From positions 1 to 5,897 of the forward strand of contig SKWV01000365.1 of assembly GCA_007128755.1 (NCBI GenBank): DNA of 5,897 nt, in the 5' to 3' direction. The stretch is from Trueperaceae bacterium (GTDB taxonomy: Bacteria; Deinococcota; Deinococci; Deinococcales; Trueperaceae). The notes beneath the pieces were generated by a model. That model saw nothing but the letters and a program-made list of their open reading frames with translations, did no database searches and was not told where the DNA came from. Shown one piece after another: positions 1 to 5,556 of this stretch. Numbering within the stretch: position 1 is the stretch's first letter; every line of letters starts with the position of its first letter. Position numbers and translations under genes: made by a program.

Positions 1-359
1 CCGGCCATCGTGAACGTGAAGTCGTCGGTGCGGTAGAGCCCGGGTCCGGCGGCCACGGCGTCGCTCACGACGGCGACCATGCCGGCGTGGGTCATGTCGC
101 CCGTGACGCGGACCGTGGCGCCGTCGACGAGCTCGCCCTCGTGGCGCACCTCGACCTCGACCGTGGCGGGACCAACCCGGGGCGCCTCCTCGACCAGGCG
201 CGTCTCCACCTGCCTGGCCCCGTCGCTCGCGGCGCTCGCGCCGCCGCTCGCGCGATCGGCGGGAGGCCGACAGCCGGCGACGACCAGGAGCGCGATCGTC
301 GCGGTCACGACCGCGAGCAGGCGCAGGGTTCGGGCGGTTCCTCGCAGCGGCGGGATCAT
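1..359 (-). CDS. Putative lipoprotein with YtkA/FixH-like domain (partial, C-terminus beyond left edge)
   Basis: Reading the minus strand from the ATG at 359 gives 119 complete codons with no stop, running off the left edge. Residues 1-30 form a lipoprotein signal: arginines at 6, 10 and 13, a hydrophobic stretch at about 14-28, and a lipobox V-A-G-C with the lipidated cysteine at C30. A low-complexity Ala/Gly/Ser linker follows to about residue 48. From about residue 60 the sequence resembles the YtkA-like (FixH-related) family: a beta-rich segment, then GDMTHAGM at 87-94, PGLY at 106-109 and FTFTMAG at 114-120. The product is therefore probably anchored to the outer face of the cytoplasmic membrane. 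The family is poorly characterised; FixH belongs to cbb3-oxidase assembly, but nothing visible here shows that role. The start is set by the signal peptide and by a -10-like box six bases upstream. It is transcribed divergently from polA. Domain call is from motif recognition, not a search. Confidence 0.8.
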   Translation of the reverse strand, partial: MIPPLRGTARTLRLLAVVTATIALLVVAGCRPPADRASGGASAASDGARQVETRLVEEAPRVGPATVEVEVRHEGELVDGATVRVTGDMTHAGMVAVVSDAVAAGPGLYRTDDFTFTMA

Positions 360-365
360 GTGAAG

Positions 366-374
366 AGTGTAGCA
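366..374 (-). promoter_or_regulatory. Extended -10 box for the lipoprotein gene (leaderless layout)
   Basis: On the minus strand the bases read TGC-TACACT, an extended -10 element with a good TAnnnT hexamer (371 down to 366). Exactly six bases (CTTCAC) separate it from the ATG at 359, so transcription would begin at or next to the start codon. There is no purine-rich Shine-Dalgarno sequence before the ATG. I could not identify a convincing -35 box at 16-18 bp spacing, which fits an extended -10 promoter. The start site is inferred. Confidence 0.6.
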
Positions 375-445
375 AGCGCCCCGGCCGCACGAGGTCCCGC
401 GGCGCTCGCGGTCGCCCGCCTCCCGGCCCGGTGGCGACCACGCGG

Positions 446-451
446 TAGGCT
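446..451 (+). promoter_or_regulatory. -10-like box for polA (leaderless layout)
   Basis: TAGGCT lies seven bases before the GTG start of polA, and the intervening bases (GGGCCCC) contain no Shine-Dalgarno sequence. The hexamer keeps the three most important -10 positions (T1, A2, T6). There is no recognisable -35 box 17 bp upstream, where the sequence is CCGGCC. The box supports GTG 459 as the true start and suggests a leaderless polA transcript. Confidence 0.5.
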
Positions 452-458
452 GGGCCCC

Positions 459-3170
459 GTGCGCACCTTCTACCTCGTCGACGGTTACGCCCAGCTCTTC
501 CGCGCCTACTACGCCCCGTTCCGGCCGCTCTCGAGCCCCTCGGGGGAGAGCGTCAAGGCCGTGTACGTGTTCACCCAGATGCTGCTGTCGATCCTGACCA
601 AGGAGCAGCCCGACTACGTCGCGGTCGCCTTCGACGTCTCCGACGAGACGACCGAGCGCAAGGCCTTCTACCCCGACTACAAGGTCCACCGCGAGGCCGC
701 GCCCGACGACCTGCACACGCAGTTCGCGCGCGCGGTCGAAGTGATCGAGGCCATGCGCATCCCCATCTTCCGCGTGAACGGGCAGGAGGCCGACGACCTC
801 ATCGCCACCATCGCCGAGCGCCTCAAGGGGAGCGACGTCGAGCTGCGCATCGTCAGCAAGGACAAGGACCTCCATCAGCTGCTCTCCGAGCAGGTCAAGC
901 TCTGGGACCCCTCGACCGGCGAGCTCATCGGACCCGAGCGGCTGTGGGAGACGCGCGGGTACCGCCCGGAGCAGGCGGTCGAGATCCAGACCCTCGTCGG
1001 CGACCCCACCGACAACGTGCCCGGCGTCCACGGCGTGGGGCCCAAGACCGCCGTCAAGCTGATCGACCGCTACGGCACCGCCGACGCGGTCCTGGCGCAC
1101 GCCGACGAGCAGACGCCCAAGCTGCGCGAGCGCCTGTTGGAGGCGCGCGACGTGCTGCCCATCACGAGGCAGCTCGTGACCCTGCGGCGCGACCTCGACT
1201 TCGACTTCGACCTCGCGGCCTGCCGGACGCCCGCGCTCACCAAGGACGACCTGCGCGGCGTCTTCACGGAGCTCGGCTTCCGGTCGTTCCTCGAGGGGCT
1301 GCCCGACGGCGAGCACGCTGCCGTCGCCGCCCCCGCGGACGACGTGCCGCGCGACTACCGGCTGGTGGACTCCGAGGCCGCGCTGGCCGAGCTCGTCGCC
1401 CGATTGAAGGAGCAGCCGGTGGTCGCGGTCGACACCGAGACCACGAGCCTCCGGCCCGTCGACGCCGAGCTGTGCGGCCTGTCGTTCTCGTACGGCGCCG
1501 GCTCGGCCTGGTACGTCGGCGTCCGCAGCCGCGTCGCGCCCATGCTCGACCCGCTCGTGACGATCGAGACGCTGCGCCCCGTGCTCGAGGACCCGGCGAT
1601 CCGCAAGGTCGGTCAGAACCTCAAGTACGACATCACGGTCCTCGCCGGCGCCGGCATCGAGCTCCGGGGCGAGCTGTTCGACACCATGATCGCCGCGTCC
1701 CTGCTCAACCCCGAGCGTCGCGGCGTCGGCATGGACGACCTCGCGCGCGACCTGCTCGGGATCACCACCACGCCCATCAGCACGATCATCGGCAAGGGCA
1801 AGAGCCAACGCTCGATGCTCGACGTGCCGATCGAGGAGCTCACGGCCTACGCGGCCGAGGACGCCGACGTCACCTGGCGGCTCTTCGAGCGGCTGGAAGG
1901 GGAGATCGAGGCGGCCGGCAGCGCCCTCGCGGGCCTCTTCCGCGACGTCGAGATGCCGCTCGTGCGCGTGCTGGCGTCGATGGAGCGCGCGGGCGTCACG
2001 ATCGACGTCGACCTGCTGCGCGCCTACCGCGAGCAGCTCGTGGCGCGCATCGACGACCTGCGCGCGCGGATCGAGGACGCGGCCGGCTGCGCGTTCAACC
2101 TGGACAGCCCCAAGCAGCTCGCCGAGGTGCTCTTCACGCGCCTGAAGCTACCGGTCGTCAAGAAGACCAAGACCGGCTTCTCGACCGACGCCGAGGTGCT
2201 CGAGACGCTGGCGGGCTCCACACAGCACCCGCTGCCCGTCCTGCTGCTCGAGTACCGGGAGCTCACCAAGCTGCTCGGCACCTACGTCGACCCGCTCCCG
2301 ACGTTCGTCTCGCAGCGCACCGGCCGCCTGCACGCCTCCTTCAACCAGACCGGCGCGGCGACGGGGCGGCTGTCGTCGTCCGACCCCAACATCCAGAACA
2401 TCCCCATCCGCACCGACGCCGGCCGCGAGATCCGGCGCGCGTTCGTCGCCCGCGACGAGGCACACCTGCTGCTGGCGGCCGACTACTCGCAGATCGAGCT
2501 GCGCTTCCTCGCCCACTTCTCCGAGGACGAGGAGCTCGTGCGCGCCTTCCGCGAGGGCCTCGACATCCACACCTACGTGGCCTCGCAGATCTTCGAGACG
2601 CCGCTGGCCGAGGTGCAGGACGATCAGCGGCGGGTGGCCAAGACCGTCAACTTCGGCATCGTGTACGGGCAGACGGCCTACGGCCTCGCGCGTACGCTGC
2701 GCATCCCGCCGAGCGACGCTCAAGCGTTCATCGAGGCCTACAAGGCGCGCTACGTCGGGCTCGACCGGTTCCTGCGCGCCTGCGTCGAGGAGGCGAAGAC
2801 GCACGGCTCGGTCGCCACGATCCTCGGCCGCCGCCGCCCCATCCCGCAGGTGCACAGCCGGAACTTCAACGAGCGCGCCCTCGGTGAGCGGCTCGCCATC
2901 AACACCGTCATCCAAGGCTCCGCGGCCGACCTGATCAAGCTGGCGATGGTGAACCTCCACGCGCGGCTCGAACGCGAGGCGCCCGAGACGCGCATGCTGA
3001 TCCAGGTGCACGACGAGCTGGTGCTCGAGACGCCTCTCGCCGACGCCGAGCGCGTCAAGGACCTCACGCTCGAGGAGATGGCCGGCGCCATGACGCTCCG
3101 CGTGCCCCTGCGCGTCGACGCGGTGCTCGGCTCGACCTGGCTCGAGGACGAGGACGAGGGCGGCGGCTGA
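459..3170 (+). CDS. polA: DNA polymerase I (5'-nuclease, 3'-5' exonuclease, polymerase)
   Basis: This 903-residue family A polymerase (E. coli has 928) fills gaps in repair and removes RNA primers. The 5'-nuclease domain (about 1-290) shows D8 in YLVDGYAQLFRAYYA, EADD at 110-113, SKDKD at 133-137 and the helix-three-turn-helix GDPTDNVPGVHGVGPK at 181-196. The proofreading domain (about 300-490) has all catalytic residues: D325 and E327 (DTET), D391 (NLKYD), Y464 and D468 (YAAED). The polymerase domain (about 500-903) has motif A DYSQIELR (D675, E680), motif B with R724, K728, F732 and Y736, and motif C QVHDELVLE (H851, D852, E853). F732 is the E. coli F762 equivalent that favours deoxynucleotides. 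The protein ends in a short acidic, glycine-rich tail. The frame stays open upstream to 87, but that part is antisense to the lipoprotein gene and lacks family similarity; GTG 459 matches the usual N-terminus and sits seven bases after a -10 box. Confidence 0.98.
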   Translation: MRTFYLVDGYAQLFRAYYAPFRPLSSPSGESVKAVYVFTQMLLSILTKEQPDYVAVAFDVSDETTERKAFYPDYKVHREAAPDDLHTQFARAVEVIEAMRIPIFRVNGQEADDLIATIAERLKGSDVELRIVSKDKDLHQLLSEQVKLWDPSTGELIGPERLWETRGYRPEQAVEIQTLVGDPTDNVPGVHGVGPKTAVKLIDRYGTADAVLAHADEQTPKLRERLLEARDVLPITRQLVTLRRDLDFDFDLAACRTPALTKDDLRGVFTELGFRSFLEGLPDGEHAAVAAPADDVPRDYRLVDSEAALAELVARLKEQPVVAVDTETTSLRPVDAELCGLSFSYGAGSAWYVGVRSRVAPMLDPLVTIETLRPVLEDPAIRKVGQNLKYDITVLAGAGIELRGELFDTMIAASLLNPERRGVGMDDLARDLLGITTTPISTIIGKGKSQRSMLDVPIEELTAYAAEDADVTWRLFERLEGEIEAAGSALAGLFRDVEMPLVRVLASMERAGVTIDVDLLRAYREQLVARIDDLRARIEDAAGCAFNLDSPKQLAEVLFTRLKLPVVKKTKTGFSTDAEVLETLAGSTQHPLPVLLLEYRELTKLLGTYVDPLPTFVSQRTGRLHASFNQTGAATGRLSSSDPNIQNIPIRTDAGREIRRAFVARDEAHLLLAADYSQIELRFLAHFSEDEELVRAFREGLDIHTYVASQIFETPLAEVQDDQRRVAKTVNFGIVYGQTAYGLARTLRIPPSDAQAFIEAYKARYVGLDRFLRACVEEAKTHGSVATILGRRRPIPQVHSRNFNERALGERLAINTVIQGSAADLIKLAMVNLHARLEREAPETRMLIQVHDELVLETPLADAERVKDLTLEEMAGAMTLRVPLRVDAVLGSTWLEDEDEGGG

Positions 3171-3176
3171 TCGCGC

Positions 3177-3193
3177 GCCCGCCATGAGCGGGC
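3177..3193 (+). terminator. Small stem-loop after polA (weak terminator candidate)
   Basis: GCCCGC (3177-3182) and GCGGGC (3188-3193) are perfect inverted repeats around a five-base loop, starting seven bases after the polA stop. No T-tract follows, so it is not a classical intrinsic terminator. It could slow polymerase or protect the 3' end, or be chance in such GC-rich DNA. Its right arm falls where a surE -35 box would lie. Confidence 0.3.
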
Positions 3194-3212
3194 CGATGGG
3201 CACGCGGGGCGA

Positions 3213-3218
3213 TATGAT
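3213..3218 (+). promoter_or_regulatory. -10 box for surE (leaderless layout)
   Basis: TATGAT, one base from the TATAAT consensus, stands out in a spacer that is otherwise almost all G and C. Eight bases (CGGCCTCC) separate it from the surE ATG at 3227, with no Shine-Dalgarno sequence. Initiation 7-8 bases downstream would give a leaderless or nearly leaderless message. It implies surE has its own promoter despite lying just 56 bp behind polA. No clear -35 box is seen. Confidence 0.6.
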
Positions 3219-3226
3219 CGGCCTCC

Positions 3227-3958
3227 ATGCGTATCCTCGTGAGCAACGACGACGGGGTCTACAGCCCCGGGATCCACGCGCTGGCGCGCGTCGCCCAGCG
3301 TTACGGCGACGTCCGCGTGGTGGCGCCCGACGTCGAGCAGTCGGCGATGGGGCACGCCATCACCGTGCGGCGACCCCTCCACTACCACCGCACGCCCATC
3401 GACGGCATCGAGGCCTACCGCGTCGACGGGACGCCCGCCGACGCGGTAGCGCTCGGCACGCACCACTGGGACAAGGTCGATCTGGTGCTCTCGGGCATCA
3501 ACCTGGGGCTCAACATCGGGCACAACGTGTGGCACTCGGGCACGGTCGGGGCCGCCAAGCAGGCGGCGTTCCTGGGCATCCCCGCCATCGCGTTCAGCGG
3601 TCCCATGGACGAGAACCCCGTCGACTACGCCGTGTACGAGCCCTACATCCGCGCCGTCATCGACCTGCTGCAGGAGATCGGCGACGTCCCCCTGCTCAAC
3701 GTCAACTTCCCGCTCGAGCCGCGGGGGATGCGCTGGACGCGGCAATCGGTCCGGCACTACGACGGCTACCTCATCCCCGGCGAGGACCCGATGGGGCGCA
3801 CCCACTACTGGTTCGCGGAGGAGCCGCGCGAGCAGGTCGAGGAGGGCACCGACCGCTGGGCGATCGAGCACGGCTTCGTGTCGCTGTGCCCGATCCGCCT
3901 CGACCTGACCGACGACGGCCGGCTCGAGCGCGCCCTGCGCAAGACGCAGCGCGAATGA
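3227..3958 (+). CDS. surE: 5'/3'-nucleotidase SurE (stationary-phase survival protein)
   Basis: This 243-residue protein is a cytoplasmic, metal-dependent phosphatase; family members dephosphorylate nucleoside 5'- and 3'-monophosphates and some cut short polyphosphates. The metal-site residues are all present at the classical SurE positions: D8 and D9 in MRILVSNDDG, S39 in APDVEQSA, and N92 in SGINLG. Other family landmarks are GHAITVRRP (42-50), YRVDGTPAD (64-72) and HSGTVGAAK (103-111). The C-terminal half has GEDPMG (185-190), EEGTDRW (205-211) and GFVSLCPIRLDLTDD (216-230), which I recall from Thermus/Deinococcus SurE. Length is normal for the family. The ATG follows a TATGAT box by eight bases. 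The usual proteobacterial neighbour pcm is absent; a small metallopeptidase gene follows, and its possible upstream ATG overlaps the surE stop as ATGA. Confidence 0.96.
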   Translation: MRILVSNDDGVYSPGIHALARVAQRYGDVRVVAPDVEQSAMGHAITVRRPLHYHRTPIDGIEAYRVDGTPADAVALGTHHWDKVDLVLSGINLGLNIGHNVWHSGTVGAAKQAAFLGIPAIAFSGPMDENPVDYAVYEPYIRAVIDLLQEIGDVPLLNVNFPLEPRGMRWTRQSVRHYDGYLIPGEDPMGRTHYWFAEEPREQVEEGTDRWAIEHGFVSLCPIRLDLTDDGRLERALRKTQRE

Positions 3959-3981
3959 CGCGGCGCCGGCCGAGACGGCGC

Positions 3982-3987
3982 AAGACT
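3982..3987 (+). promoter_or_regulatory. Weak -10-like box before the metallopeptidase gene
   Basis: AAGACT lies six bases before the ATG at 3994, the same spacing as the clearer leaderless boxes in this window, and no Shine-Dalgarno sequence intervenes. It keeps A2 and T6 but not T1 of a -10 box. It may be a weak promoter or chance; the gene could instead be read from the surE transcript. Confidence 0.25.
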
Positions 3988-3993
3988 GGCGGC

Positions 3994-4380
3994 ATGACGT
4001 TCGCCCAGTTCGAAGCGCTCCTCGCCGAGATGGTCGACGAGATCCCCGAGGAGTTCCTGCGCGGGCTGCAGGGCGTGCACGCCATCGAGGACGCCAAGCC
4101 GGAGACCGACTACGTCGACGTCTGGCGCATGGGGGAGTACCTCGACCCGGGGCCGGAGCAGTTCCTCGGCGGCGGTGACGGCCTCGGCCGCCACGTCGCC
4201 GTCTACTACGGCTCCTTCGTCCACATCGCCGACGGCGACCCGTCGTTCGACTGGGAGGAAGAGCTGTGGGAGACCCTCACGCACGAGCTGCGGCACCACG
4301 TCGAGTCGCTCGCGGGCGACGGCGCGCTGATCGAGGACGACGAGGAGCGGGCGCGCCACTTCCCGCGCAAGGAAGACTAG
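3994..4380 (+). CDS. Zincin-like metallopeptidase family protein (PF06262-type)
   Basis: The 128-residue product starts MTFAQFEALLAEMVDEIPEEF, the usual opening of small zincin-like metallopeptidase proteins (PF06262 type). H97-E98-L99-R100-H101 is an HExxH zinc site, with H102 next to it; E98 would be the catalytic glutamate. DPGPEQFLGGGDGLG (51-65) and HVAVYYGSF (67-75) lie before the active helix, and the C-terminus is acidic, with E104, D109 and D115 as possible third zinc ligands. No signal peptide is seen, so it is probably cytoplasmic. Activity and substrate of the family are largely unproven. An in-frame ATG at 3955 overlaps the surE stop (ATGA) and would add 13 mostly basic residues; I prefer 3994 because it matches the family's N-terminus and lies six bases after a weak -10-like box. 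It probably shares a transcript with surE. Its stop lies eight bases from that of convergent dinB. Confidence 0.85.
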   Translation: MTFAQFEALLAEMVDEIPEEFLRGLQGVHAIEDAKPETDYVDVWRMGEYLDPGPEQFLGGGDGLGRHVAVYYGSFVHIADGDPSFDWEEELWETLTHELRHHVESLAGDGALIEDDEERARHFPRKED

Positions 4381-4388
4381 GGCGCTCG

Positions 4389-5486
4389 TCAGGGGACCTC
4401 GCTCGGCTCGTGTGCCGGGTGGGTCTCGAAGCCCAACCCCGGCTGCACCACGCGCTCGCCCCGCGGTAGGAACCCCCTCAGCGTGACGCCCAGGAGCCGG
4501 AGCGCGCCGGGCGGCCTCGGCGCGTCGAACAGTAGCGCCAGCGCGATCGGCCACAGGTCGTCCCGTCCGGCGACGGGGTTCACGGGGCTCTGCGAGCGCG
4601 TGATCACGCGGAAGTCGTGGTACTTCACCTTGACGCTCACCGTGCGCGCCGCGAGATCGGCGCGCACGAGCCGCTCGGCCACGACGTCGCAGACGCGGCC
4701 GAGCGCCGCCGTCAGCCCATCGACGTCGACCACGTCGCGCTCGAACGTCCGCTCCGCGCCGATCGACTTGCGCTCCCGGTCGGGGACGACGAGGCGCGGG
4801 TCGTCGCCGCGCGCGATGCGGTAGAGGAAGCGCCCCGCCTTGCCGAACCGCTCCTCGAGATCGACTTCCGAGAACGTCCTCAAGTCGGCGCCCGTGTGGA
4901 TGCCGAGCGCCTTCATGCGCTCGGCCGTCTTCGGGCCGACGCCGAAGAAGCGCTCGATCGGCAGCGCGGCCACGAACGCCTCGGACTCCTCGGGGCGCAC
5001 CACCGTCAGGCCGTCGGGCTTGTGCATGCCGGAGGCGACCTTGGCGATGAACTTGCCGGCCGCCACCCCCGCCGAAGCGGTGAGCCCGGTCTCGGCCGCG
5101 ATGGCGGCCTTGATCGCGCGGGCGAGGAGGGTCGCCGACGGCGGGCCACGCAGCGGGTGCGTGAGGTCGAGGAAGGCCTCGTCGAGGGAGAGCGGCTCCA
5201 CCAAGTCGGTGTAGCGATGGAAGATCGCCCGGATGGCCCGTGAGGCCTCGGCGTACGCGTCGAACGACGGCGGCACGACCAGGAGCTCCGGGCAGAGCCG
5301 CCGCGCATGTGCCACCGGCATGGCCGAGCCGACGCCGAAGCGGCGCGCCTCGTACGAGGCCGTCATCACCACGGCGCGGTCGCCGGTCCCTCCGACGGCG
5401 ACGGGCAGGCCGCGCAGCTCCGGCCGGTCGCGCTGCTCGACGGCCGCGTAGAACGCGTCCATGTCGACGTGCACGATCTTGCGCAT
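4389..5486 (-). CDS. dinB: DNA polymerase IV (Y-family translesion polymerase)
   Basis: This 365-residue protein (E. coli Pol IV has 351) copies past damaged bases. The palm residues are intact: D8 in VDMDAFYAAVE, and D102 and E103 in SLDEAFLDL. Y13 is the steric gate that excludes ribonucleotides. Further landmarks are MTASYEARRFGVGSAMP (41-57), ASAGVAAGKFIAKVASG (137-153), a helix-hairpin-helix thumb region around FFGVGPKTAERMKALGI (180-196), and the little finger from about 240 to 345 (SIGAERTF at 241-248). QPGLGF at 348-353 fits the QxxLxF sliding-clamp motif and aligns in position with the E. coli clamp-binding end; a 12-residue tail follows. The ATG at 5486 gives the canonical MRKIVHVDMD start and follows an extended -10 box by five bases. 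It is divergent from the DUF1684 gene and convergent with the peptidase gene. I see no LexA box in its short upstream region. Confidence 0.96.
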   Translation of the reverse strand: MRKIVHVDMDAFYAAVEQRDRPELRGLPVAVGGTGDRAVVMTASYEARRFGVGSAMPVAHARRLCPELLVVPPSFDAYAEASRAIRAIFHRYTDLVEPLSLDEAFLDLTHPLRGPPSATLLARAIKAAIAAETGLTASAGVAAGKFIAKVASGMHKPDGLTVVRPEESEAFVAALPIERFFGVGPKTAERMKALGIHTGADLRTFSEVDLEERFGKAGRFLYRIARGDDPRLVVPDRERKSIGAERTFERDVVDVDGLTAALGRVCDVVAERLVRADLAARTVSVKVKYHDFRVITRSQSPVNPVAGRDDLWPIALALLFDAPRPPGALRLLGVTLRGFLPRGERVVQPGLGFETHPAHEPSEVP

Positions 5487-5491
5487 GCCTC

Positions 5492-5500
5492 ACGCTAGCA
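5492..5500 (-). promoter_or_regulatory. Extended -10 box for dinB (leaderless layout)
   Basis: On the minus strand the bases read TGC-TAGCGT, an extended -10 element (hexamer from 5497 down to 5492). Five bases (GAGGC) separate it from the ATG at 5486. GAGG in that gap resembles a Shine-Dalgarno core but ends just one base from the ATG, too close to work normally. No -35 box is evident; the expected place reads GGGGCT. Confidence 0.5.
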
Positions 5501-5527
5501 GGCCAGGGGGGCGGAGCCCCACGCGCG

Positions 5528-5541
5528 TGCGCCGCGGCGCA
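5528..5541 (+). repeat. Perfect 14-bp palindrome in the dinB/DUF1684 divergent spacer
   Basis: TGCGCCGCGGCGCA equals its own reverse complement. It ends three bases before the -10-like box of the DUF1684 gene and about 28 bases upstream of the dinB extended -10, where a regulator could reach both promoters. A second palindrome, ACGCGCGT (5521-5528), shares its first T, and GGGGC-GGA-GCCCC (5508-5520) precedes it. GC-only symmetry arises readily by chance here, so operator function is a guess. Confidence 0.35.
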
Positions 5542-5544
5542 TGG

Positions 5545-5550
5545 TGTGAT
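5545..5550 (+). promoter_or_regulatory. -10-like box for the DUF1684 gene (leaderless layout)
   Basis: TGTGAT, which differs at one base from the TATGAT box before surE, lies six bases (GGCGCG) before the ATG at 5557. No Shine-Dalgarno sequence is present. It lacks the usual A at position 2, so it is weaker than the boxes of surE and the lipoprotein gene, but the spacing agrees with theirs. Confidence 0.4.
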
Positions 5551-5556
5551 GGCGCG

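Noticed and set aside
87..458. In-frame upstream extension of the polA reading frame, including a GTG at 360
   Set aside because: It is antisense to the lipoprotein gene, has low-complexity Arg/Ala content, and Pol I homologues begin at the VRTFYLVDGY segment. A -10 box seven bases before GTG 459 supports the shorter start.
1191..1214. Short tandem repeat of GACTTC-like units in polA
   Set aside because: It simply encodes the Asp/Leu/Phe stretch DLDFDFDL between the nuclease and exonuclease domains; too short to be a meaningful repeat.
944..2887. 647-codon plus-strand frame inside polA
   Set aside because: Frame-shifted shadow of polA made almost entirely of Arg, Ala, Gly and Pro.
3141..3167. 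GAGGAC repeat at the polA 3' end encoding an acidic Gly-ended tail
   Set aside because: A short codon repeat with no effect on conserved motifs; noted in the polA entry only.
2148..3871. Two long minus-strand open frames antisense to polA and surE (2148-3203 and 2750-3871)
   Set aside because: Val/Asp/Arg-rich antisense shadows of strongly conserved genes; no domain recognised and no plausible promoter sought out by position.
3184..3993. Long open frame on the plus strand leading into the metallopeptidase
   Set aside because: It runs in another frame through surE, with Arg/Ala/Pro-rich shadow composition; only the part from 3994 (or 3955) resembles a protein family.
4617..5243. Plus-strand open frame antisense to dinB
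   Set aside because: Composition is that of an antisense shadow; dinB on the other strand has every catalytic motif.
5487..5556. LexA/SOS box or the Deinococcus radiation/desiccation response motif upstream of dinB
   Set aside because: The spacer is almost entirely G and C and contains neither the CTGT...ACAG type half-sites nor an AT-rich TTATG...CATAA palindrome.
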